A DNA stretch of 57,280 nt. Origin: Candidatus Dormiibacterota bacterium (lineage in GTDB: Bacteria > Chloroflexota > Dormibacteria > Dormibacterales > Dormibacteraceae). Position 1 is the stretch's first letter; the number at the start of each line of letters is the position of its first letter. A program made the position numbers and the translations under genes. Below the pieces are notes generated by a model. The model saw only the letters and a program-made list of their open reading frames with translations, did no database searches and was not told the DNA's origin. The stretch is from positions 1-57,280 of the forward strand of contig CATPBP010000086.1 of assembly GCA_955652675.1 (NCBI GenBank), in the 5' to 3' direction. Below are positions 17,543-25,572 of this stretch, one piece after another.

Positions 17543-19558
17543 GTGGAACACCGATATTTCTCCCGCCGATCGAGCCCCGGTGACTCGAGCCCGCACAGCG
17601 GCCTGACCGGACCCGCCGAGATCCCCGAGCCGCCGACCGAGCGGCCCTCCGGCCTTGGCGGCCGGCTGCAGAGCGTCCGCGAGGCAGCCGTCGGCACGAT
17701 GGCCGCTCTGCCACGGGTAATGCGCCTTGTCTGGGAGGCGAGCCCCGGGCTGACCATCGGTCTCGCGCTGGCGACCATCCTGGCCGGTTTCATACCGGCG
17801 GCCACCGCTTACGCCGCAAAGCTCCTGATCAACGCCGTTCTGGCCGCCATTCGGGTTCGTGCAGATCACCTGCCGGACCAAGGCGTGCTACCCCTGCCTT
17901 TCCACACCATCCAGTCGCCGGGCTTGACGACGACGGGAGCGCTCGTGGTGCTGGCGGGGATCCAGTTCTTCATCTTCGCCACCAACTCGGGACTGGGCAC
18001 GCTGCGCAACATCACGCAGCAGCTGCTGCAGGAGCGGGTCTCGCTCACCATCCAGCTCATGGTCATGGAGCATGCCGCCCGGCTCGACCTGCCCTTCTTC
18101 GAGGAGTCTTCGTCCTACGACCTTCTGCGTCGGGCTCAGACCGATGCGGCCAACCGTCCGGTGGCGATGATCTCCACCACCTTCGGCCTGCTGCAGACGG
18201 GGATCACCTTCGCCAGCATGGTCCTCCTGCTCCTGGGGCTGAGCCCGTGGCTGGCGTTGGTGGCGCTGGTAACACCGGTGCCGGCGTTCATCAACGACAC
18301 CAAGTACGGATGGCGCGGCTACAACATCGCCCGCTGGGCGTCGCCCATCCGGCGGCGCATGCAGTATTTGACCACCTTGGTCACGACGGACAGCTTCGCT
18401 AAGGAGGTCAAGCTCTTCGGCCTGGGAGGGTACTTCGTCCAGCGCTTCCAGCTGCTGGCCTCGACCTACTACGATCGCCAGCGGCGCCTCGTCACCACCC
18501 GCTACGTCCTCGGCAACCTCTGGGGACTTCTCACCACCCTGGCCGGCTCGGCAACCTACCTGTACGTCGCCTTCCAGGCCGTGGCCGGACGACTGACCCT
18601 GGGCGATCTGACCCTGTACACGTCGGCGGCCACGTCCGTGCAAAGCTCCATCCAGGGTCTCCTGAGCGGCTTTTCGTCGATGTACGAGCACAACCTCTAC
18701 CTGAGCAACCTCTACGAGTTCCTGGGCACCCCGGTCAGCGTGCTGCGGCCCGAAAATCCCACACCGATTCCGAAGCCTCTGAGGGGCGAGATCGTCTTCG
18801 ACAACGTCTCCTTCAACTATCCAGGGACCGGCGCGCAGGCCCTGGCCAACGTGAGCTTCCGGATCGAGCCCGGTCAGACGCTCGCGGTGGTGGGCCGGAA
18901 CGGCGCCGGCAAGTCGACTCTTATAAAGCTGCTCTGCCGCCTCTACGATCCGAGCGGAGGGCGGATTCTGATCGACGGGATCGACATCCGCGAATTCGAT
19001 CCGGACGAGCTGCGAGCCAGCATTGCCGCCATGTTCCAGGACTATGTCTCCTACCAGGCGACGGCCTCCGAGAACATCGGGCTCGGCGACCTGCCCCAGC
19101 TCGAGAACCGGCCCGCGATCGCCAGCGCGGCGGATCGAGGTGGGGCGGCAGAGCTCATCTCGGGGCTTCCTGACCAGTACGAGACTCCGCTCGGGAAGTG
19201 GTTCGACCAGGGGGCCAACCTATCCGGCGGCGAGTGGCAGAAGCTGGCCCTGAGCCGCGCCTTCATGCGCCAGGCGCCAATCCTGGTTCTCGACGAGCCC
19301 ACCTCTTCCCTGGATGCGCAAGCGGAGTACGAACTCTTCGCCCGCCTCCGGAAGCTGAGCCAGGGCCGCACCGCCATCTACATCTCCCACCGCTTCTCCA
19401 CGGTCCGCCAGGCCGACCGCATCCTCTTCCTGGAGCACGGCAGGCTCGTTGAGGAGGGAACCCACCAGGACCTGATGCGCCTGGGGGGCCGCTATGCCGC
19501 GCTCTTCAACATGCAGGCGTCGGCCTACACGGGCGATCCAGTGGAGGCCGTCTCATGA
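17543..19558 (+). CDS. ABC transporter, fused permease and ATPase
   Basis: Half-transporter of the exporter type. After an N-terminal extension of about 60 residues rich in Pro, Ser and Arg come roughly six membrane helices (about residues 65-350), then an ATPase domain with Walker A VVGRNGAGKSTL, the Q-loop region MFQDYVSYQ, signature LSGGEWQKLALSRAF, Walker B ILVLDEPTSSLD and the switch His in YISHRFSTV. The substrate cannot be told. The GTG at 17543 follows GGAGG (17525-17529) at a long spacing of 13, so an internal start is possible. The stop overlaps the truncated haemoglobin gene (ATGA), implying co-translation. Confidence 0.9.
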   Translation: MEHRYFSRRSSPGDSSPHSGLTGPAEIPEPPTERPSGLGGRLQSVREAAVGTMAALPRVMRLVWEASPGLTIGLALATILAGFIPAATAYAAKLLINAVLAAIRVRADHLPDQGVLPLPFHTIQSPGLTTTGALVVLAGIQFFIFATNSGLGTLRNITQQLLQERVSLTIQLMVMEHAARLDLPFFEESSSYDLLRRAQTDAANRPVAMISTTFGLLQTGITFASMVLLLLGLSPWLALVALVTPVPAFINDTKYGWRGYNIARWASPIRRRMQYLTTLVTTDSFAKEVKLFGLGGYFVQRFQLLASTYYDRQRRLVTTRYVLGNLWGLLTTLAGSATYLYVAFQAVAGRLTLGDLTLYTSAATSVQSSIQGLLSGFSSMYEHNLYLSNLYEFLGTPVSVLRPENPTPIPKPLRGEIVFDNVSFNYPGTGAQALANVSFRIEPGQTLAVVGRNGAGKSTLIKLLCRLYDPSGGRILIDGIDIREFDPDELRASIAAMFQDYVSYQATASENIGLGDLPQLENRPAIASAADRGGAAELISGLPDQYETPLGKWFDQGANLSGGEWQKLALSRAFMRQAPILVLDEPTSSLDAQAEYELFARLRKLSQGRTAIYISHRFSTVRQADRILFLEHGRLVEEGTHQDLMRLGGRYAALFNMQASAYTGDPVEAVS

Positions 19559-19953
19559 CCGGCCGGACGCTGAGCATGTACGAGGCCGCCGGTGGCGAGC
19601 AGACCTTCACCACGCTGATCGAACGCTTCTACGGCGCCGTGGCCACGGACCCGGTACTCCGCCCGCTGTATCCAGACGACGAGGAGGAGTTCGCCCTCGC
19701 GGCCGAGCATCTGCGTCTCTTCCTGATCCAGTACTGGGGAGGACCAGCCTGGTACGACGAGAAGCGCGGCCATCCTCGCCTACGGATGCGTCATGCGCCC
19801 TTTCCGATCGGGCTGCGGGAGCGCAACGCCTGGCTGGCCCACATGAGGGCGGCGCTGGAATCGCTCGAACTCCCGAGGTCGGTGCGCGCCGCCTTCGAGG
19901 AGTACTTCGAGCGCGCCTCTACGGCGATGATGAACCGGCCGCCGACCGCTTGA
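19555..19953 (+). CDS. glbO: Group II truncated haemoglobin
   Basis: A 132-residue 2-over-2 globin, probably binding haem in the cytoplasm and handling O2 or NO. The group II pattern is visible: Tyr in ERFYGAV (B10), the long HLRLFLIQYWGGP helix, the proximal His in RMRHAPFPIG (F8), and the Trp in RNAWLAHM (G8). The ATG overlaps the ABC transporter stop. The 3' end overlaps the convergent GNAT gene by 35 bases. Confidence 0.93.
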   Translation: MTGRTLSMYEAAGGEQTFTTLIERFYGAVATDPVLRPLYPDDEEEFALAAEHLRLFLIQYWGGPAWYDEKRGHPRLRMRHAPFPIGLRERNAWLAHMRAALESLELPRSVRAAFEEYFERASTAMMNRPPTA

Positions 19954-20434
19954 GCGGGATCTCGATCTCGGCCGTGCCTGACTCCCAACGGGCGTGGGAA
20001 GCCGGGAACACCCGCCGCACCAGGCGCAGCGCTGGAGCGTTTTCGCCCAGGACGGTCGCCTGGAATCGCTTGATACCGCGCATCTCGGCGATCCCGGCCA
20101 GGCGCTGAAGGAGCAGCAGCGCCAGGCCGTCGCGCTGCCAGTCGTCGGCCACCACGACGGCGATCTCCGCCACCTCCGAGCCCGGCTGGCGCCCGTATCG
20201 CGCGACCGCCACGATCTCGTCGTCGTGGAGGGCGGCCAGCGCCTCGCGGTCGCGATGGTCCACGTCGAGCAGCCGCCTGAGACCTTCCTCTCGCGGTCGA
20301 GGCAGTGGACTCAGGAACCGCCGGTACACGCTGAGCGGGGAGAGGCGGAAGAAAAGCCGGCGAAGCCGCTCGCCGTCGTCCTGGGCGAGGACGCGGATCT
20401 CGACTTCTCTGCCATCCCTGAGAGCAGTCTTCAC
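19919..20434 (-). CDS. GNAT-family N-acetyltransferase
   Basis: A 171-residue acetyltransferase-like protein. The acetyl-CoA region VAEIAVVVADDWQRDGLALLLLQRL resembles motif A of GNAT enzymes (the R/Q-x-x-G-x-G/A loop reads QRDGLA), and GIKRFQATVLGEN matches the following strand-helix. This subtype with VYRRFLSPLP near the N-terminus is often found near acyl-CoA or protein-acetylation genes; the acceptor is unknown. I choose GTG 20434, not the upstream ATG 20461, because TATACT lies exactly 6 bases before it. The promoter abuts an LmrA/YxaF-type operator, so expression is probably controlled by the divergent TetR protein. Confidence 0.82.
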   Translation of the reverse strand: MKTALRDGREVEIRVLAQDDGERLRRLFFRLSPLSVYRRFLSPLPRPREEGLRRLLDVDHRDREALAALHDDEIVAVARYGRQPGSEVAEIAVVVADDWQRDGLALLLLQRLAGIAEMRGIKRFQATVLGENAPALRLVRRVFPASHARWESGTAEIEIPLKRSAAGSSSP

Positions 20435-20446
20435 CCTCTCAGTATA
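20434..20446 (-). promoter_or_regulatory. Leaderless promoter of the GNAT gene
   Basis: On the minus strand TATACT (20446-20441) is followed by 6 bases and the GTG at 20434. It directly touches the operator at 20448-20457. Confidence 0.55.
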
Positions 20447-20447
20447 T

Positions 20448-20457
20448 AGACCAGTCT
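20448..20457. promoter_or_regulatory. LmrA/YxaF-type TetR operator
   Basis: AGAC-CA-GTCT is an inverted repeat flanked by TAT on the left. It matches the AGACC-R-GTCT core described for Bacillus LmrA/YxaF repressors. It lies between the two divergent -10 boxes (20441-20446 and 20466-20471), so bound repressor would block both promoters. Confidence 0.6.
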
Positions 20458-20465
20458 GCATAGTT

Positions 20466-20481
20466 TATGCTGTCTTCCATG
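20466..20481 (+). promoter_or_regulatory. Leaderless promoter of the TetR gene
   Basis: TATGCT (20466-20471) is followed by 7 bases and ATG at 20479. This decides the start in favour of the second ATG over the one at 20467. Confidence 0.5.
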
Positions 20482-21045
20482 GCCGAACGTGGGAAGACGC
20501 GCAAGCAGCTGGTGGCGTCCACTGTGGAGCTGCTGCGCCGGCAGGGTGCCTACGGAACGGGGCTGCACGATGTCCTCGACCACAGCGGAGCGCCCAGGGG
20601 CTCGCTCTACTTCCACTTCCCGGGCGGGAAGGAGGAGCTGATCCGCGAGGCGCTCCAGGAGGCCGCCGACGTCGTGGATCGCGCCCTTGAAAAGAACCTG
20701 GACCGGCATCGGAACGTCGCCGAGGCGATGGCGGACTTTCTGACCCGCTACGGCGACCGGCTGGTGGAGAGCAACTTCACAGGCGGCTGTCCGGTTGCGG
20801 CGGTGGCCCTGGACGTCGCCGCCGAGGGCGACCGGCTGCGAACCGCCTGTGACTGGGCGCTCAGCGGCTGGGTGTCGATCCTCGCGGAGCGGCTCAGGGA
20901 GGAGGGGAGAGGTCCTGAAGAGGCGGAGGCCCTGGCCCTGACGGCCCTGTCCGCTCTGGAGGGCGCCCTGATCCTGAGCCGGGCGCGGCGCAGCGCCGAC
21001 CCGCTGCACGCCGTGGCCGGCCAGCTGCAGCGCCTCCTGAGCTGA
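20479..21045 (+). CDS. TetR-family repressor, LmrA/YxaF type
   Basis: A 188-residue regulator. The N-terminal helix-turn-helix contains DVLDHSGAPRGSLYFHF followed by PGGKEEL, and the ligand domain has the GCPVAAVALD segment; both are typical of the LmrA/YxaF group. ATG 20479 is chosen by the -10 box 7 bases upstream; ATG 20467 would add four residues. The operator at 20448-20457 suits this subfamily and should mediate autoregulation plus control of the GNAT gene. The ligand is unknown. A terminator hairpin separates it from the convergent aminotransferase. Confidence 0.9.
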   Translation: MAERGKTRKQLVASTVELLRRQGAYGTGLHDVLDHSGAPRGSLYFHFPGGKEELIREALQEAADVVDRALEKNLDRHRNVAEAMADFLTRYGDRLVESNFTGGCPVAAVALDVAAEGDRLRTACDWALSGWVSILAERLREEGRGPEEAEALALTALSALEGALILSRARRSADPLHAVAGQLQRLLS

Positions 21046-21049
21046 GAAT

Positions 21050-21084
21050 TCCCTCCCCTTGTCGGGTCCTTGTCGGGGGAGGGA
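21050..21084. terminator. Bidirectional terminator between TetR and aminotransferase genes
   Basis: TCCCTCCCC (21050-21058) pairs with GGGGAGGGA (21076-21084) across a 17-base loop, in the 44-base gap between two convergent stops. Confidence 0.5.
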
Positions 21085-21089
21085 CAAAA

Positions 21090-22274
21090 TCAACGGCTGC
21101 GGGCGTCCCAGGGGGCGAGCGCGGCGAGGAGGCGGTCCAGGTCGGCTTCGTCGTTGTAGCAGTGGAAGGACAGCCGCAGGCGGCCCTCGCGTACCGCCAC
21201 GACGGCGCCGGCCGCCCTCAGACCCGCCTCCAGCTCGCGCGGATCCACTCCCGCGCGCTCGACCGAAAGGATTGCGGACCGCTCGCCCTCCCGCCGCGAG
21301 CTGACCACCCGGAACCCGCGCTCTTGGACCGCCTCGGCGGCCAGGGCAGCGAGGCGCAGCGCCCAGGCCTCGACTGCTGCCAGGCCTAGCCCGAGGAACA
21401 GCTCGAGGGACGCGCCCATGCCCACGATCGCGATGACGTCGGGAACGCTGGGCTCGAAGCGCCGAGCGGCCTCCGCGTACTCCACACGGTCGTAGCCGGT
21501 GATCGAGAGCTCGTCCGAGAGGTCGGGCCGGCTCTTCCAGCCGGGCTCAGGCACGCGCAGGCGCGACCGCAGCTCGGGGTGGACGTAGCACGGGGCAACG
21601 CCATATCCGGACGCCAGGAACTTGTAGCCGTGAGCTGCCAGGAGGTGGCAGCCCAGCCGGGCGACGTCGAGCTTTAGCACGCCGGCGGCCTGGGTGGCGT
21701 CCACCAGCAGCCAGGCGCCGCGGTCCCGGCACGCCTTCGCGACGGCCTCCACCGGTACCCGGAGCCCGTTCGCGAAGTTGACCAGCTCCAGGCAGACCAC
21801 GCGCGTCCGCTCGCCGATCAGCTCCTCGACCTCTGCGGCGTCGAAGCGGTGCCGGCCGCGGTCGCGGACGAAGCGCACGCGAACGCCGAGGTGGGCGAGA
21901 TTGAGCCAGGGCAGTACCCCGGCGGGAAACTGCTCCTCGTACACCACCACCTCATCCCCCTGCCGCCAGTCCAGGCCCAGCGCCACCAGGCTCATCGCCT
22001 CCGCCGTGCTCTTGGTGAAGGCGACATCGTCGGCCACGCAGTTGAACAGTCGCGCCGCGTCCCCCCGTACCCGATCAACGGCGGCCGACCAGGGCACCGG
22101 CAGCCGGGCCGCCTCGGAGAGCTCGCGGAGGCAGGCCGTGGCCGCCACGACGAAGGCTCTCGGCGGCGGGCCGAAGGTGGCGTGGTCGAAGTACGCGTGG
22201 CTGGCAGTGACCGGGAACTGCGCGCGCAGTGCGGCGATGTCGTAGGGCGGCGCGCCGGACTCCGGGTTGGTCAT
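21090..22274 (-). CDS. Class V aminotransferase / cysteine desulfurase-like PLP enzyme
   Basis: A 394-residue fold-type I PLP enzyme. The Asp-Gln type cofactor contact reads LLVDATQAAGVLKLD, and the PLP lysine is in AHGYKFLASGYG. It resembles the isopenicillin-N epimerase-like/desulfurase-like branch of class V more than IscS or SufS; there is no obvious active-site Cys loop of the SufS type. The reaction is therefore open. I choose ATG 22274 because the 36 upstream codons of the open frame lie in the shared promoter region with the divergent ferredoxin gene and show no family similarity. Confidence 0.85.
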   Translation of the reverse strand: MTNPESGAPPYDIAALRAQFPVTASHAYFDHATFGPPPRAFVVAATACLRELSEAARLPVPWSAAVDRVRGDAARLFNCVADDVAFTKSTAEAMSLVALGLDWRQGDEVVVYEEQFPAGVLPWLNLAHLGVRVRFVRDRGRHRFDAAEVEELIGERTRVVCLELVNFANGLRVPVEAVAKACRDRGAWLLVDATQAAGVLKLDVARLGCHLLAAHGYKFLASGYGVAPCYVHPELRSRLRVPEPGWKSRPDLSDELSITGYDRVEYAEAARRFEPSVPDVIAIVGMGASLELFLGLGLAAVEAWALRLAALAAEAVQERGFRVVSSRREGERSAILSVERAGVDPRELEAGLRAAGAVVAVREGRLRLSFHCYNDEADLDRLLAALAPWDARSR

Positions 22275-22401
22275 GGCTCGCGGCCAGGCTATCCGGGATC
22301 CACAGGCGGGTTTTGCGGCCTGGCGTCGAGGTTGGGCCGTCAGGTTGCCCACTCCGCTGCCGCGGAGGCCTTCTCGCCGCAAGGCGGAGGGAGCGTGCGG
22401 C

Positions 22402-22418
22402 TAGAATGCCTACGAGTG
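22402..22418 (+). promoter_or_regulatory. Leaderless promoter of the ferredoxin gene
   Basis: TAGAAT (22402-22407) ends 8 bases before the GTG at 22416, and no Shine-Dalgarno is present between them. Confidence 0.6.
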
Positions 22419-22658
22419 GCTTACGTAATAACCCAACCCTGCATCGGCGTCAAAGACGCCTCCTGCGTGGAAGTCTGCCCGGTCGATTGCATCCACACCG
22501 ACGACGCCTCAGAGATGTACTTCATCGATCCCGAGGAGTGCATCGACTGTGGGGCCTGCGTCGATCCGTGTCCGGTGGACGCGATCTTTCCTGAGGACGA
22601 GGTTCCGGCGGAGTGGACCTCGTTCATCAAGATAAACGCCGACTACTTCCAGAAGTAG
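22416..22658 (+). CDS. fdxA: Seven-iron type ferredoxin
   Basis: An 80-residue electron carrier. The N-terminal cluster motif CIGVKDASCVEVCP, lacking one cysteine of a standard CxxCxxC motif, and the second motif CIDCGACVDPCP fit a [3Fe-4S]/[4Fe-4S] ferredoxin of the FdxA type. The start is GTG 22416, set by the -10 box; the longer open frame upstream is shadow of the promoter region. The isocitrate dehydrogenase gene follows 13 bases later. Ferredoxins of this type serve redox enzymes of central metabolism; the partner here is not evident. Confidence 0.93.
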   Translation: MAYVITQPCIGVKDASCVEVCPVDCIHTDDASEMYFIDPEECIDCGACVDPCPVDAIFPEDEVPAEWTSFIKINADYFQK

Positions 22659-22671
22659 GCCCGGGGCGCTC

Positions 22672-23763
22672 GTGGGCCGGCACGCTGTAACCCTGATCCC
22701 GGGTGACGGCGTCGGGCCGGAGATCTGCGAGGCCAGCGTGCGCGTCCTGGAGGCGACCGGCGTCCAGTTCGACTGGGACGTCCAGCAAGCTGGGGAGAAC
22801 GTGATGGAGCGGTACGGCACCCCGCTGCCCGAGCATGTCCTCGACTCCATCCGGCGCACGCAGGTGGCCCTCAAGGGCCCGATCACGACGCCGGTCGGCA
22901 CCGGCTTCAGGAGCGTCAACGTGGCGCTGCGCCAGGAGCTGGAGCTCTACGCCTGCGTTCGCCCGGTAAAGGCTTACGCCGGCGCCCGCAACCTGCGTGA
23001 GGGCCTCGACTTCGTGATCGTCCGGGAGAACTCCGAGGACATCTACGCCGGCATTGAGTTCGAGAAGGGAACCGCTGACTGCGAGAGGCTAATCCAGGAG
23101 ATCTCGACGCTGTCCCGCAAGCGCATCCGCCCCGACTCGGGGCTCTCCATCAAGCCGATCTCCGTCTCCGGCTCAGAGCGCATCGTGCAGTTCGCCTTCG
23201 ACTACGCCCGCGAGAACGGGCGCAAGAAGGTGACGCTGGTGCACAAGGCGAACATCATGAAGCACACCGACGGGCTCTTTCTCGCCGTCGGCCGTGAGGT
23301 CGCCACCCGCAACCCGGACGTCGCCTTCGAGGATCGCATCGTCGACAACATGTGCATGCAGCTGGTGCTGCGGCCGAGCGAGTACGACGTGCTCTGCTGT
23401 CCCAACCTCTACGGCGACATAATCTCGGACCTCGGCGCGGGGATGATCGGTGGCCTCGGCCTGGCCCCCGGCGCCAACATAGGGACCAACGGCGCAGTCT
23501 TCGAAGCCACGCACGGCAGCGCCCCCAAGTACGCCGGGAAGAACCGGGTGAACCCCATGGCCGTGATGCTCTCGGGTGTGCTGATGCTCCGGCACCTGGG
23601 CGAGATCCCAGCCGCGGACTCCCTCGAGAGCGCCATCGCCGCGGTCATCGAGGACGGCAGCGCCGTCACCTACGACCTGAAGCCGAGCCGCGACGATCCC
23701 GGCGCGGTCGGGACCAGCGAGGTCGCGGACGCCGTGGTGGACAGGCTCAAAGCCAGGGATTGA
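22672..23763 (+). CDS. Isocitrate dehydrogenase, NAD-dependent type
   Basis: A 363-residue member of the isocitrate/isopropylmalate dehydrogenase family. The metal and substrate segments are GDGVGPEI, GPITTPVGTGFRSVNVALRQ, VRENSEDIYAG and NLYGDIISDLGAG; the nucleotide loop ends in THGSAPKYAGKN. The TPVGTGFRSVNVALRQ signature and short length fit NAD-linked isocitrate or homoisocitrate dehydrogenases rather than LeuB. It would form 2-oxoglutarate in the TCA cycle. The stop TGA overlaps the next small gene (TTGA). Confidence 0.9.
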   Translation: MGRHAVTLIPGDGVGPEICEASVRVLEATGVQFDWDVQQAGENVMERYGTPLPEHVLDSIRRTQVALKGPITTPVGTGFRSVNVALRQELELYACVRPVKAYAGARNLREGLDFVIVRENSEDIYAGIEFEKGTADCERLIQEISTLSRKRIRPDSGLSIKPISVSGSERIVQFAFDYARENGRKKVTLVHKANIMKHTDGLFLAVGREVATRNPDVAFEDRIVDNMCMQLVLRPSEYDVLCCPNLYGDIISDLGAGMIGGLGLAPGANIGTNGAVFEATHGSAPKYAGKNRVNPMAVMLSGVLMLRHLGEIPAADSLESAIAAVIEDGSAVTYDLKPSRDDPGAVGTSEVADAVVDRLKARD

Positions 23764-24089
23764 TCCCAGAGGGCGAGCACTACGCCCGGCTGCGGCGGCT
23801 CTGGGACGAGCACCGAGCCGACGCCTTTCCCGACGCCCTGGGGCGCGATCCTCGCATCCAGGAGGTGGCGCTCTACGAATCCTGGCTGGGCAGCCTGGTC
23901 GAGGCCGCCCTGGCGCTGGGCGGCCGTCTCAGCTCGGCACACCGCAGGATGCTGGACGTGCGCGAGGCAGAGGGGAACCAGCCGCTGTGGAGCCTGGCCG
24001 GCGAGATGGGGGAGCCGGTCCGTTCCTATGTGGCTCGACTGATCGCCCTCCAGGAGCTGCTGACCGACCTGCCCCTGGAGAGCCGATGA
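23760..24089 (+). CDS. Small conserved-looking protein of unknown function
   Basis: A 109-residue protein starting at TTG 23760 inside the TTGA overlap with the isocitrate dehydrogenase stop. It is largely helical and charged, with EHYARLRRLWDEH near the start and SYVARLIALQELL near the end; no Cys, no membrane helix and no known motif. I do not recognise it. The stop overlaps the next 15-codon ORF (ATGA), so it belongs to a tight chain of coupled reading frames leading to the lyase homologue. Confidence 0.6.
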   Translation: MIPEGEHYARLRRLWDEHRADAFPDALGRDPRIQEVALYESWLGSLVEAALALGGRLSSAHRRMLDVREAEGNQPLWSLAGEMGEPVRSYVARLIALQELLTDLPLESR

Positions 24090-24133
24090 GACTGCTCCAG
24101 GAGCTTGCTGAACTGGTGGTGGGAAACCGGTGA
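24086..24133 (+). CDS. 15-residue ORF linking two genes
   Basis: MRLLQELAELVVGNR. Its ATG overlaps the upstream TGA (ATGA at 24086-24089), and its TGA overlaps the GTG of the lyase homologue (GTGA at 24130-24133). This exact double coupling suggests that it is translated, either as a tiny peptide or simply to hand ribosomes on to the next gene. Too short for homology. Confidence 0.4.
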   Translation: MRLLQELAELVVGNR

Positions 24134-25572
24134 GCGCGCTGGTCGAGACGCGGTCCGACCTCAGCCTGGAGGCGCTCAGGCGCGTGGCCTGGGACGGCGA
24201 TGGGGTCGAGATAGGCGACCGCGCCATGGCCGTGATGGACCGCTCTCACGCTGCTTTCCAGACCCTCGTGGAAGCGCTCCAGGCAGCGGATCCGGGGGCC
24301 CTGGTCTACGGGGTGACGACCGGGCCCGGCGACCGGGGCATGACGCCTCTGACCGAGGAGGCGCTCGCGAACCGGCCCAGGCGTGTGTGGACGGCCGCAT
24401 CTTTCGGAGAGGCGCTCCCGCCGCGGGTCGTGCGCGCAATCGTCTTCGCCCGGCTGGCCAACCTGGTGGACGGACACGCCGCGGCTCGGGGGGAGGTCGC
24501 CAGAGCCGTGGCCGCCCTCCTGGAGGCAGACCATCTTCCCGTGGTTCCTGGCGAGGGCAACGGTGGAGCGGGCGAGATCCTGGCCCTCGGGCACCTCTTC
24601 TACGAGCTGAGCGACCGTCTGGAGCTGACCGCCAAGGAGCGGATGGCGCTGATCAACGGCTCGCCCTGCGCCGCGGCCATGGTCGCAGACGTCGCCCTCG
24701 CCGGTCGCGGCCGGCTGGAGCTGGCCGAGCAGGTGCTGGCGCTCTCCGCAGAGGCGCTCAACGTGCCGCTGGAGGCCTACTCGGAGCTCCTGGAGCCGCT
24801 CTGGGGCGACGAGCACGAAACCGCTGCACTGCGCTCGCTCCGCTCGCTGCTGCGGGGCGGCGAGATCGGCCGGCAGGGCCATCAGGCGCCGGTGAGCTAC
24901 CGGATCCTGCCCCGGGTCCTCGGCCAGGCGCGCCGGGCTCTGGCGGAGGCCGAGGCTGCGGCGGCCGTCTCACTGAGGTCGGTGACAGACAACCCGGTCT
25001 ACACGCCGCCCGACGAAGCCCACCCGCTCGGCAGCGTCTTTTCGACTGGGGGCTACCACAACGCCCGCGCCACCGCAGCAATCGACGGCATGGCGTTCGT
25101 CTGGGCGGATCTCTGCCAGCTGGCGCAGCGTCACACCGACAAGCTCTTCCAGCACCCGGCTACGGCCGGGGTGCTCTCCGAGGAATGGACGTACAAGCCG
25201 CTGCACATGGTCCAGGCGGGCTGGGCGGCCGAGGCGCGGCTCCTGGCCCAGCCCAGCCTGATGGGCCTCGGCGCCTTCGGGCAGAACGACGCCCCGGCCA
25301 TGAGCTTCGCAGCCTGGCGCAAGGCCGTGGCGATCGGCCGCTGCCTGGACGCCGGCCTCGCGATCCTGGCTGCACTCGCCTCCGCGACGCTCCAGGCCAG
25401 CGACCGCCCCGCTCCGCCGGCGCTTGACCAGCTCACCCGGCAGGTGCGCGAGGTCTTCCCAGCGGTGACCGGCGTACGCCGCCTCGGTCCTGACTGCGAG
25501 GCGCTGGCCGCCGCCTTCACCCGCCGGGTCTTCAAAGGCCGCATAGCCGCCCAGGGTCTGCGGGGAGGGTAG
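24130..25572 (+). CDS. Histidine/aromatic ammonia-lyase homologue without the MIO tripeptide
   Basis: A 480-residue member of the HAL/PAL fold. Family landmarks are visible: YGVTTGPGDRG (active Tyr loop), ERMALINGS, SVTDNPVY and the end region YKPLHMVQAGW. The cofactor site is altered: where active enzymes carry G-A-S-G this protein has GNGGAGEILALGHL (Gly146-Ala147-Gly148), one residue short and without the serine that forms MIO. The YSLR-type motif is also changed to HQAPVSYRI, losing the catalytic Tyr while Arg remains. It is therefore unlikely to be a normal ammonia-lyase. Start GTG 24130 is set by the GTGA overlap. The upstream partners are a 15-residue ORF and a 109-residue unknown. Confidence 0.82.
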   Translation: MSALVETRSDLSLEALRRVAWDGDGVEIGDRAMAVMDRSHAAFQTLVEALQAADPGALVYGVTTGPGDRGMTPLTEEALANRPRRVWTAASFGEALPPRVVRAIVFARLANLVDGHAAARGEVARAVAALLEADHLPVVPGEGNGGAGEILALGHLFYELSDRLELTAKERMALINGSPCAAAMVADVALAGRGRLELAEQVLALSAEALNVPLEAYSELLEPLWGDEHETAALRSLRSLLRGGEIGRQGHQAPVSYRILPRVLGQARRALAEAEAAAAVSLRSVTDNPVYTPPDEAHPLGSVFSTGGYHNARATAAIDGMAFVWADLCQLAQRHTDKLFQHPATAGVLSEEWTYKPLHMVQAGWAAEARLLAQPSLMGLGAFGQNDAPAMSFAAWRKAVAIGRCLDAGLAILAALASATLQASDRPAPPALDQLTRQVREVFPAVTGVRRLGPDCEALAAAFTRRVFKGRIAAQGLRGG

